Positions 13,027 through 19,615 of a stretch of 19,615 nt of DNA are shown one piece after another; the first letter of the stretch is position 1; the number at the start of each line of letters is the position of its first letter. Made by a program: the position numbers and the translations under genes. The notes under the pieces were generated by a model. The model worked only from the letters and a program-made list of their open reading frames with translations. It made no database searches and had not been told where the DNA came from. The stretch spans positions 1 to 19,615 of the forward strand of contig JAEEHG010000025.1 of NCBI GenBank assembly GCA_016280695.1, in the 5' to 3' direction. This stretch comes from Solobacterium sp. (GTDB taxonomy: Bacteria; Bacillota_I; Bacilli_A; Erysipelotrichales; Erysipelotrichaceae).

Positions 13027-13980
13027 TCAGATGTTCTGGAACCATTCATCCAGCCGTTCGTTGATCAGTTCCATCGCCCGGGAATAATAACGGCTGTGTT
13101 TGTAGGAGATATAGACCGGCCGGGTGGATACCTTTTCCGGCAGCCGGTAGTAGACGATGGAATCCGGCGTCCAGTTGATATAGCGCAGCAGGGTATCACT
13201 GATAAAGGATATGCCGGTCCCGATGGCGGTATAACGGTAAATGGTGGTCAGACGGTCAACTTCCAGAAGGATATTTGGCGTAAAGCCGGCCTGTTTGCAG
13301 AGATTGTCCGTCAGCTGGCGGGTTTCATTGCCTTTGGTCAGCAGGATGAACGGGTCATCCCGGAATACTTTGAGATCCACCGGTTTCTTGTCGCATTTGC
13401 TGAGATTGGCCGCTTCCTCGGCCTTCATGCACTGGCCTTCAAGCTCAGGCCGCCGCATCCCGGCCGGTACGGCAAGCAGGATGCTTTCATGATAGAGTTC
13501 ACGCTGGTCAAAGATATTTTTATCCAGCGGATGATTGTCGATAACCAGGTCAAGCTTGCCTTCCATCAGCTGGGTTTCCAGGGTGGTGGAGTCGGCATTC
13601 AGCAGTTCAATCCGGATCTTGTCGTATTCCTTCATGAAGACGGAGAGAAATGCAGGCATGACAAGATCGGACAGCATCTGGTTCGTACCGATGCGCAGGT
13701 AGCCGTTCTGCAGATTATTGATGGCGTCAATATAATTTTCAAAAGCGCGTTCGGATAATTTGATTTCATTGGCTGTCCGCAGATATTCGCGGCCGGCATC
13801 GGTGAGACGGATCGGCTTGGTGGTCCGGTCAAACAGGGGCATGCCGATATCCTCCTCGATTTTCCGGACGATTACGCTGAGTGAAGGCTGCGGAATATAG
13901 AGCTTTTTTGCGGCTTTGGAGAAGCTTTGTTCTTCACTGATCGTTTCGATCAGCTTCTTATGATGGAAGAGATCAGCCAT
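13027..13980 (-). CDS. LysR-type transcriptional regulator
   Basis: A 317-residue DNA-binding regulator. Residues 3-62 are the winged helix-turn-helix: SFSKAAKKLYIPQPSLSVIV is the recognition helix region, followed by KIEEDIGMPLFDRTTKPIRLTDAGREYL. A linker helix follows, then a periplasmic-binding-like effector domain (about 92-305; GYLRIGTNQMLSDLVMPAFL, KLDLVIDNHP, GTGISFISDTLL). GAGGTGA upstream supports ATG at 13980. It is divergent from aspA across a 136-base AT-rich spacer rich in palindromes. That is the classic LysR arrangement, so control of aspA plus self-control is likely. The co-inducer is unknown, though an amino or dicarboxylic acid would fit the context. Confidence 0.93.
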   Translation of the reverse strand: MADLFHHKKLIETISEEQSFSKAAKKLYIPQPSLSVIVRKIEEDIGMPLFDRTTKPIRLTDAGREYLRTANEIKLSERAFENYIDAINNLQNGYLRIGTNQMLSDLVMPAFLSVFMKEYDKIRIELLNADSTTLETQLMEGKLDLVIDNHPLDKNIFDQRELYHESILLAVPAGMRRPELEGQCMKAEEAANLSKCDKKPVDLKVFRDDPFILLTKGNETRQLTDNLCKQAGFTPNILLEVDRLTTIYRYTAIGTGISFISDTLLRYINWTPDSIVYYRLPEKVSTRPVYISYKHSRYYSRAMELINERLDEWFQNI

Positions 13981-14004
13981 GGTTTCACCTCGATTTGCAT
14001 CATA

Positions 14005-14053
14005 TATTGATTATCTAATATTAATTATAATATTATACGGGGTTGATTATAAT
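14005..14053. promoter_or_regulatory. lysR-aspA divergent control region
   Basis: TATT-N8-AATA (14005-14020) fits the T-N11-A type of LysR box. The palindrome TAATATTA occurs twice, 12 bases apart (14016-14023 and 14028-14035). Candidate aspA promoters are TTGATT (14007-14012) with TATTAT (14031-14036) at 18-base spacing, and a TATAAT at 14048-14053. The minus-strand TATGAT at 13999-14004 may be the lysR -10. Assignments are by eye. Confidence 0.5.
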
Positions 14054-14081
14054 GCAAGAAGTTTTTATAGTGAAATTGAAG

Positions 14082-14103
14082 AAAAAGTAAGCGCTTACTT
14101 TTT
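14082..14103. promoter_or_regulatory. Perfect 22-bp palindrome abutting the aspA ribosome site
   Basis: AAAAAGTAAGC (14082-14092) is followed directly by its exact reverse complement (14093-14103), and GGAGGG begins at once. The core GTAAGCGCTTAC resembles operators of LacI/CcpA-family repressors. As RNA it could also fold beside the ribosome site. Confidence 0.55.
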
Positions 14104-14116
14104 GGAGGGCAAAATA

Positions 14117-15550
14117 ATGGCTAAGAAAGCAAAGAGCGTCACAGTTTCGGAAACAGAAAACTTCCGTCTTGAAGCAGACTCCATCGGTACAAAACAGGTA
14201 CCTGTCGATGCATTGTACGGGGTACAGTCACTGCGGGCAAAGGAGAATTTCCCGATTACCGGTGAACGGATGAACCCGGTATTCATCCGCAGCATGGCCC
14301 AGCTGAAGAAGGCCTGTGCCATCGCCAACATGAAGGCCAAGGAATTGACCCCGGAACAGGCTGAAGTGATCATTGCGGCCTGCGACAAGATCATTGCCGG
14401 TGAATATCTCGATGAGTTCATCGTTGACCCGATCCAGGGCAGTGCCGGCACATCCATGAACATGAATGCCAACGAAGTAATTGCCAATATCGCCATCGTC
14501 AGCATGGGCGGCAAGCCGGGCCAGTACGATATGATCCACCCGAATGATCATGTCAACCGCGGCCAGTCCACCAATGACATCATTCCTTCGGCCGGCAAGA
14601 TCACCACACTGTTCCTGCTGGACAGACTGGACAAGTCCCTGGCCACGCTGGAAAAGGAACTGCTGAAGAAGGCAAAGCAGTTTGACGGCATTCTGAAGAT
14701 GGGCCGTACACAGCTGCAGGACGCTGTCCCGATGCGGCTGGGCCAGGAATTCAATGCCTATGCCACAGCCGTGGCAAGAGGCCGCCAGAGAATCCGCAAG
14801 GCTTCTGAGGAAATGACCGCCCTCAACATGGGTGCCACTGCCATCGGTACAGCCATCAATGCGAACCCGAAGTACTTCAATACGGTTGTCAAGGAAATCT
14901 CCAAGGTTACCGGCAAGAAGTTCACCCAGGCAGAAGACCTGATTGACGGCACCATGAATATCGAGAGCTTTGCAGCGGTATCCGGTGCGGTCAGAGATAC
15001 GGCGGTAGCGCTGTCCAAGATGAGCAACGACCTGCGGCTGCTGTCCTCCGGTCCGCGGACAGGCATCGGCGAAATCAACCTGCCGGCCATGCAGAACGGC
15101 TCCAGCATCATGCCGGGCAAGGTCAACCCGGTTATTCCGGAAGTGGTCAACCAGGCTGCCTTCCGGGTGATCGGCAATGATGTGACCATCGCCATGGCTG
15201 CCGAAGGCGGTCAGATGGAACTGAATGCCTTTGAACCAATTACCTTCTACTCGCTGTTCCAGTCGATCGAAATCCTGGCCAACGCGGTCGATACACTGAC
15301 GGAGAACTGTGTCAAGGGCATTACCGCCAACAAGCAGCGCTGCGATGACCTGCTGCACGCCAGTGTCGGCATCGTCACAGCCCTGGCCCCGATTATCGGC
15401 TACCAGGCATCGGCCAACCTTGCCAAGGAAGCGCTGAAGACCAATGTCCCGGTCAAGGTGCTTGCCGTGCAGAAGGGCATCATGACTGAAGAACAGCTCA
15501 ACGAAGTCCTGGATCCGTACAAGCTGACGGAACCGCCGGTCAGAAAGTAA
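14117..15550 (+). CDS. aspA: Aspartate ammonia-lyase (aspartase)
   Basis: A 477-residue cytoplasmic enzyme that converts L-aspartate to fumarate and ammonia, feeding anaerobic fumarate use or amino-acid catabolism. The fumarase/aspartase superfamily motifs are intact: GSAGTSMNMNANE (108-120), HPNDHVNRGQSTND (141-154), KMGRTQLQDAVP, and the mobile catalytic loop GSSIMPGKVNP (328-338) with the catalytic serine. The residues after the loop are VIPEVVNQ, as in aspartases, whereas class II fumarases typically have TQCEA there. GGAGGG eight bases upstream fixes ATG 14117. The frame is open back to 13979, but that stretch is the AT-rich control region. The gene is single and ends in a strong terminator. 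Regulation probably comes from the divergent LysR protein and from the palindrome at 14082-14103. Confidence 0.93.
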   Translation: MAKKAKSVTVSETENFRLEADSIGTKQVPVDALYGVQSLRAKENFPITGERMNPVFIRSMAQLKKACAIANMKAKELTPEQAEVIIAACDKIIAGEYLDEFIVDPIQGSAGTSMNMNANEVIANIAIVSMGGKPGQYDMIHPNDHVNRGQSTNDIIPSAGKITTLFLLDRLDKSLATLEKELLKKAKQFDGILKMGRTQLQDAVPMRLGQEFNAYATAVARGRQRIRKASEEMTALNMGATAIGTAINANPKYFNTVVKEISKVTGKKFTQAEDLIDGTMNIESFAAVSGAVRDTAVALSKMSNDLRLLSSGPRTGIGEINLPAMQNGSSIMPGKVNPVIPEVVNQAAFRVIGNDVTIAMAAEGGQMELNAFEPITFYSLFQSIEILANAVDTLTENCVKGITANKQRCDDLLHASVGIVTALAPIIGYQASANLAKEALKTNVPVKVLAVQKGIMTEEQLNEVLDPYKLTEPPVRK

Positions 15551-15574
15551 TACTGATCACGGAAGGATAACAGG

Positions 15575-15609
15575 GGAGGGAACTTCAACAGGAAGTTTCC
15601 TCCTTTTTT
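15575..15609 (+). terminator. Terminator of aspA
   Basis: GGAGGGAACTTC (15575-15586) and GAAGTTTCCTCC (15592-15603) form a 12-bp stem with one G-U pair, followed by six Ts (15604-15609). Confidence 0.9.
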
Positions 15610-15617
15610 GCTATACT
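15609..15617 (+). promoter_or_regulatory. Extended -10 promoter of the hflX operon, overlapping the aspA terminator
   Basis: TGC TATACT (hexamer 15612-15617) starts at the last T of the aspA terminator. AGAGGAA (15633-15639) is the ribosome site for ATG 15645. The TGCTATA box plus AAAGAGG design matches the promoter at 4514-4522. Confidence 0.55.
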
Positions 15618-15644
15618 GATTCAGGATAGAAAAGAGGAAACAAC

Positions 15645-16667
15645 ATGGCTTCAGGCTTTATCAACGGAATCATATACGGCCGGCAGGAAACCGGTTTCTA
15701 TGTGGATGATCAGCGCTTTGCCAGGTTCGGCAGTGATGCGGAAATCCGGAAGCTGCTGACGGAAGCGGATGATCTGACGGATCTGGACGGCGGTTTTGTC
15801 CTGCCGGGTTTCATCAGCATCCATACGCATATGCTGAAAAACAGCCGGGAGAATACAACGCTGCCGGCGGAAGAAGCCCTGGCTGCCTATGGCATCAGGA
15901 TGAACAAAGCCGGCATCACCGCGGCCGGCAGTGAGGATTTTACGGAGCCCGGCTGGGAGGACACCATGGACCTGTTCATGCGTCTGGCCTATCAGGGGCG
16001 CCTGCATGTGCGGGTGGGCGAACAGTGCCGCTTCCGTGATGAGCGCGACTACGCGGCTTTTCTGGATGAAGGCTATGGGGCCGGCATCGGGGATGAATTC
16101 TTCAGTGCCGGACCGCTGATGCTCGTCCTGAATGACGAAGCCGGAAGCCTTTGCTATACCGATGAAGAAGCGGAAACGCTGGTGCGACTGGCCGGACAGT
16201 TCAACACCCCGGTCCTTGCGGAAGTGAGCACCCCGGCGGCCCTGGACCAGATCCTGACCGTCTTCCGGGACACGGTGCTGCCCGGCAACCTGCTGGGTGA
16301 TGCCGTGATCTGCGGCGGGAAGGTCCATCCCGACCAGCTGGATGAGATCAAACGACTGGGTCTGTACTGCGCTATGCCGGCCGGCAGCGCAAAAGATCCA
16401 TATGTCCTGCCGTATGTGGCTGACGGCATTGATCCGCTTAGCCTGATCGCGGCAGATCCGGAAGGCACGGAGCGGACAATAGAGGCCCTGACAGCCAAAG
16501 CAGCCCGGTTTATCGGCATGGGAAGTGATACCGGCCGCTTGCAGGAAGGGTATCTGGCTGATTTCGTTGTCCTGGACAGGGATATTACTGCCTGTCCGGC
16601 AAAGGAGATATCGCCGGTCCTCATCAGGATGACTGTGCTTGGCGGAGAGGCGGTGTTTGAAAAATGA
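15645..16667 (+). CDS. Compact YtcJ-like amidohydrolase, probably lacking most metal ligands
   Basis: A 340-residue protein, much shorter than the usual ~530-residue YtcJ amidohydrolases it resembles. GGFVLPGFISIHTHM (49-63) is the first metal site (H60, H62), but the usual Asp of PGFIDxHxH is Ser. NKAGITAAGSEDF (87-99), GRLHVRVGE (118-126) and the C-terminal MGSDTGRLQEGYLADFVVLDRDI (292 to 314) keep the family order. The later HAIGD-type His is replaced (PVLAEVSTPAAL, 189-200). The IEH-type His is also missing (DAVICGGKVHPDQLDEI, 219-235). It may be a reduced enzyme with altered metal binding or a pseudoenzyme; the substrate is unknown. There is no signal peptide. It is the first gene of an operon with GNAT, HflX and an aminopeptidase, and its stop overlaps the next ATG (ATGA). 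Confidence 0.75.
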   Translation: MASGFINGIIYGRQETGFYVDDQRFARFGSDAEIRKLLTEADDLTDLDGGFVLPGFISIHTHMLKNSRENTTLPAEEALAAYGIRMNKAGITAAGSEDFTEPGWEDTMDLFMRLAYQGRLHVRVGEQCRFRDERDYAAFLDEGYGAGIGDEFFSAGPLMLVLNDEAGSLCYTDEEAETLVRLAGQFNTPVLAEVSTPAALDQILTVFRDTVLPGNLLGDAVICGGKVHPDQLDEIKRLGLYCAMPAGSAKDPYVLPYVADGIDPLSLIAADPEGTERTIEALTAKAARFIGMGSDTGRLQEGYLADFVVLDRDITACPAKEISPVLIRMTVLGGEAVFEK

Positions 16668-17191
16668 TCCGGATGCTGAAAGATGAAGATATTTTTGCGG
16701 TCTGGTGGTGGCTGAACTGGTATACGACCCATACCCGGTCGTTCCGGCGGCAGGAACCCCTGGATAACCGGAAGTTCACTGAAACTGTCCGGCAGGCAAA
16801 GGCAGATATGCCCTGGCTGGTCCTGCTGGAAGATGATGTCCCTTGCGCGCTGGCCTGCATCCATGAAAGAAGCTGCACCGGGGATGCCGGCTGGGGCGGT
16901 TCGGTGCTCGTATGCACAGCGCCCGACCGGCGCCGGCAGGGTTATGGCAGAAGAATTCTGAAGGCCCTGATGGAACTGGCCGAAAAGGACGGCTATGCTT
17001 ACCTGCAGGCAGCGGTCATCCCGGAGAATGAAGCCGGGCACGCGCTGCTGAACAGATGCGGTTTCGCGGCCGCCGGAAACAATGGGGAAGAAGTCCGCAG
17101 GTATGAATTTGCCGCCAATGCCGGCCGCATGGATACGCCGGAGAATACGGATCCCTACGGTGCGGTGAGACCGGGACGGGTGCCGGTATGA
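16664..17191 (+). CDS. GNAT-family N-acetyltransferase
   Basis: A 175-residue protein. Its acetyl-CoA loop is RRQGYG (R90, G93, G95), preceded by the strand SVLVCTAPDRR. The later PENEAGHALLNRCGFAAAG (120-138) is the GNAT motif B region. The N-terminal WWWLNWYTTHTRSFRRQEPL is rich in Trp and unusual but is probably a substrate-side helix. The acyl acceptor is not predictable. The last ~22 residues (GRMDTPENTDPYGAVRPGRV) are polar and lie beyond the fold. ATG 16664 overlaps the preceding stop by four bases, and its own stop overlaps the hflX ATG, so translation is coupled through the operon. Confidence 0.87.
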   Translation: MIRMLKDEDIFAVWWWLNWYTTHTRSFRRQEPLDNRKFTETVRQAKADMPWLVLLEDDVPCALACIHERSCTGDAGWGGSVLVCTAPDRRRQGYGRRILKALMELAEKDGYAYLQAAVIPENEAGHALLNRCGFAAAGNNGEEVRRYEFAANAGRMDTPENTDPYGAVRPGRVPV

Positions 17192-18444
17192 AGCAGGTAA
17201 TCCTGGCCGGGGTGTTTTCCCGGCTCAGCGAAGCCGAACCCGTGCTGGCAGAAACCGAAGCATTATGCCGGGCGGCAGAAATGGAAGTGGTCTGCACCGT
17301 GCTGCAGCAGCTGAACCGGCCTGACGCGGCTGCCGTGTTCGGGCGCGGCAAGCTGCAGGAACTGACGGCGGCGGTAAAGGAAACCGAAGCGGAGATGGTT
17401 GTCTTTGCCCATCCGGTATCGCTTTCGGCGGCCGAACATGTTGCCGAGGCGTGCGGGGTCGAAGTCATCGACCGGACAGCGCTGATTCTGCAGATTTTCT
17501 CCCGGCGGGCCCGCAGCCGGCAGGCAAAACTGCAGGTTGAGGCAGCCCGTCTGGCCTATGCCCTGCCCGGCGTGATCCGGCAGAGCGATGAGGCGGAAAC
17601 ACATGCCCGGGGCGGCTCCTTCAGCAACCGCGGGGCTGGTGAAATGCGTTCTTCACTGATCCGGCGGCGGTATCAGAACCGCATCCGGCAGCTGAAGGAC
17701 GAGCTGAAGAAAATCGAAAGCCGGCAGTCCTCCCTCGAAAACAGAAGGACCAGGACACGGCTGAAACGGGTGGCCCTGGCCGGGTATACCAACGCCGGCA
17801 AAAGCAGCCTGATGAACGCGTTTCTGACCCTGGGCAGCCATGGCCGCGAGGTGACGGCGGAGGACCGGCTGTTCGAGACCCTGGACACCAGTGTCCGGCG
17901 GATAAGGACCGGCAGCGGAGAGTTCCTGCTGTATGATACGGTCGGGTTTGTGTCCAATCTGCCCCACGAACTGATCGAGGCTTTCCATACTACCCTGGCA
18001 TCGGTACGGGAAGCGGACCTGGTTCTGCACGTTATTGACGGCAGTGACCCGCAGTGGCAGTATCGGGCGGAGGTGACAGAGGAAACGCTGAAAGCGATCG
18101 GGGCCGGCGAAGTGCCGGTGCTGCGGGTATTCACCAAGGCCGACGCAGGCATCGATCCCGATATCACCGGGCTGTCGGTATCGGCTTTTACCGGTGCCGG
18201 CATGGCTGAACTGACAGAAGAAATACTGCGCCGGCTGTATCCGGACGAGACAACCGTGACGTGTCTGGTTCCGTATGATAAAATGGCGCTTGTTGAAACG
18301 TACCGTAAAATTGCCAGAATCCGGCTGCTGGAAAACACCGAAGCCGGACAGCGCCTGCAGCTGCAGGGCAGCAGGGTGCTGCTGAAGCCGTTTGAACAGT
18401 ACATGGAAAGGGAAGAACATGAAAACAGTATGGGAAAAGGCTGA
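17188..18444 (+). CDS. hflX: GTPase HflX
   Basis: A 418-residue ribosome-associated GTPase that splits stalled or stressed 70S ribosomes. Residues 1-130 are the HflX N-terminal domain (NRPDAAAVFGRGKLQEL, EVIDRTALILQIFSRRARS with QAKLQVEAARLAY). Residues 155-192 form a coiled coil, and 194-355 are the G domain: G1 GYTNAGKSS (199-207), G2 TLD (231-233), G3 DTVGF (250-254) and G5 VSAF (331-334). The G4 motif is TKAD (316-319) where NKxD is usual; Thr for Asn is a tolerated variant in some GTPases. A C-terminal domain follows (about 356-408). It starts within the preceding gene's stop (ATGA), and its 3' end contains the start of the aminopeptidase gene. Confidence 0.94.
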   Translation: MKQVILAGVFSRLSEAEPVLAETEALCRAAEMEVVCTVLQQLNRPDAAAVFGRGKLQELTAAVKETEAEMVVFAHPVSLSAAEHVAEACGVEVIDRTALILQIFSRRARSRQAKLQVEAARLAYALPGVIRQSDEAETHARGGSFSNRGAGEMRSSLIRRRYQNRIRQLKDELKKIESRQSSLENRRTRTRLKRVALAGYTNAGKSSLMNAFLTLGSHGREVTAEDRLFETLDTSVRRIRTGSGEFLLYDTVGFVSNLPHELIEAFHTTLASVREADLVLHVIDGSDPQWQYRAEVTEETLKAIGAGEVPVLRVFTKADAGIDPDITGLSVSAFTGAGMAELTEEILRRLYPDETTVTCLVPYDKMALVETYRKIARIRLLENTEAGQRLQLQGSRVLLKPFEQYMEREEHENSMGKG

Positions 18445-19615
18445 TGCGAAGACAATCAGCGCGATCATGACCTTCGGTGATGAGTACCGCACCTTCCTCG
18501 GCCGGACAAAAACCGAACGGGAATTTGTAAAGGAAGCCAGGGCCCTGGCAGAACAGCAGGGCTTCAAGGACCTGGCCGCGAAAAAAGGCAAGCTGAAGGC
18601 CGGGGACAAGGTCTACGCGGTGAACCGCGGCAAGAATCTCTGCCTGTTTGTGATCGGCAAAAAGCCGCTGACCGACGGTCTGAACATCCTCGGCGCGCAC
18701 ATTGATTCGCCGCGGCTGGACCTCAAACAGCATCCGGTTTACGAAAAGGACGGCCTGGTGCTGCTGGACACGCACTACTATGGCGGCATCAAGAAGTACC
18801 AGTGGGTTGCCCGGCCGATGGCACTGCACGGCGTCGTGTGCAGAACCGACGGCACTGCCGTGGAAATCTGCATCGGTGAGAAGGCTGATGACCCGGTGGT
18901 CGGCATCAGCGATCTGCTGATCCACCTGGCCGGTGAACAGATGAAAAAACCGGCAGCCACCGTCGTGGAAGGCGAAGCGCTGAACGTGCTGGCCGGATCC
19001 ATCCCGATGAAGGATACGGAGAAAGACCCGGTCAAGGCATACCTGCTGGACCTGCTGAAGAAGCAGTACGATATCGAGGAAGATGATTTTGTTTCCGCGG
19101 AAATCGAAGTCGTGCCGGCGGAAGCACCGCGGGATTACGGCCTGGACCGTTCCATGGTACTGGGCTACGGCCATGATGACCGGGTCTGTGCCTATACATC
19201 CATGCGGGCCATCCTCGAAATGAAGAAGCCGGAAAGAACTTCCTGCTGCATCCTCGTGGACAAGGAGGAAATCGGTTCGGTCGGCGCGACCGGCATGCAG
19301 TCCCGCTGGTTCGAAAGCATCCTGGCAAGGCTTCTTGCCATGCAGGGCAGTGAATCCCTGGTGGCCCTGAATGACTGCCTGACCAGGTCGAAGATGCTGT
19401 CCAGCGATGTGTCGGCAGCCTTTGATCCGAACTATCCGGAAGTCAATGATCCGAAGAACTGCGCGTATTTCGGCGGCGGCATTGTCTTCAACAAGTATAC
19501 CGGAGCCCGCGGCAAGAGCGGCTCCAACGACGCCAATGCGGAATATGTGGCAGAAGTCCGGCGGGCCATGCAGAAGGGTGACATTACCTTCCAGACCTCG
19601 GAACTCGGTGCTGTC
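18419..19615 (+). CDS. M18-family aminopeptidase (partial, C-terminus missing)
   Basis: The first 399 codons of a dinuclear zinc aminopeptidase that removes N-terminal residues from cytoplasmic peptides. The frame is open to the right edge of the window. Motifs seen are GAHIDSPRLDLKQHP (H94 and D96 in the first metal site), YYGGIKKYQW (120-129), GYGHDDRVCAY (bridging Asp in the 253-254 pair), DKEEIGSVGATGMQS (catalytic E283 and metal E284) and SSDVSAAFDP (D330). The last His ligand of this family lies beyond the cut. ATG 18419 is supported by AAAGGGA about 8 bases upstream. It lies inside hflX, so the two genes overlap by 26 bases in different frames. This is the fourth gene of the operon beginning at 15645. 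Confidence 0.92.
   Translation, partial: MKTVWEKADAKTISAIMTFGDEYRTFLGRTKTEREFVKEARALAEQQGFKDLAAKKGKLKAGDKVYAVNRGKNLCLFVIGKKPLTDGLNILGAHIDSPRLDLKQHPVYEKDGLVLLDTHYYGGIKKYQWVARPMALHGVVCRTDGTAVEICIGEKADDPVVGISDLLIHLAGEQMKKPAATVVEGEALNVLAGSIPMKDTEKDPVKAYLLDLLKKQYDIEEDDFVSAEIEVVPAEAPRDYGLDRSMVLGYGHDDRVCAYTSMRAILEMKKPERTSCCILVDKEEIGSVGATGMQSRWFESILARLLAMQGSESLVALNDCLTRSKMLSSDVSAAFDPNYPEVNDPKNCAYFGGGIVFNKYTGARGKSGSNDANAEYVAEVRRAMQKGDITFQTSELGAV

Noticed and set aside
14082..14103. Palindrome before aspA as an intrinsic terminator
   Set aside because: The Ts are part of the stem and only five are present before GG, immediately at the ribosome site. An operator is the better reading, though attenuation is not excluded.
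13979..14116. 46-residue N-terminal extension of aspartase
   Set aside because: That stretch is the AT-rich control region with palindromes. GGAGGG and ATG 14117 give normal aspartase length.

Overview
The window is a stretch of ordinary bacterial chromosome. It most likely comes from a Bacillota (Firmicutes) member, possibly the Erysipelotrichia. The reasons are CCA-encoding tRNAs in a dense cluster, strong AGGAGG-type ribosome sites, short promoters with TG-extended -10 boxes, many hairpin-plus-T-run terminators, and gene families common in anaerobic gut Firmicutes: a GlpA-like/oxidoreductase/DUF1667 trio, VTC plus DUF4956, and an M18 aminopeptidase. By eye the DNA is moderately GC-rich. 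The species cannot be settled from sequence alone. No phage, transposon, CRISPR array or plasmid function was seen.

Layout. 1-836 (minus) is the N-terminal part of alanine racemase, cut by the window edge. 896-1462 is a promoter, five tRNAs (Val, Thr, Tyr, Lys, Gly) and a terminator. 1507-1968 is a small DUF3237 protein, which shares a two-way terminator with a convergent tRNA-Ser (2016-2106, minus). Next come a divergent pair: a Sel1-repeat protein (minus) and a membrane-anchored SGNH hydrolase whose C-terminus carries five near-identical 22-residue Cys repeats (2835-4412). 4557-7611 is a three-gene redox operon with ATGA overlaps. It converges on an HtrA-type serine protease (7668-9095, minus), followed by a rhomboid protease (9187-9753, minus).

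Divergent from the rhomboid gene are an SseB-family protein and a GNAT acetyltransferase fused to a pyrophosphatase-like domain (9829-11457). Then comes a VTC-domain polyphosphate polymerase-like protein that overlaps a DUF4956 membrane protein by 58 bases (11562-12964). A LysR-type regulator (13027-13980, minus) is divergent from aspartase aspA (14117-15550). Their shared AT-rich spacer holds repeated palindromes and a perfect 22-bp palindrome abutting the aspA ribosome site. The last operon (15645 to the window end) has overlapping genes for a compact, degenerate YtcJ-like amidohydrolase, a GNAT acetyltransferase, HflX GTPase and an M18 aminopeptidase that runs off the end.

Most of the content is housekeeping. 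The points most worth a second look are the GNAT-pyrophosphatase fusion lying next to a polyphosphate polymerase-like gene, the recently expanded Cys-repeat tail of the SGNH protein, the amidohydrolase that lacks most metal ligands, the operator-like palindromes at lysR/aspA, and a recurring pattern of promoters placed so close to start codons that transcripts would have very short or no leaders.
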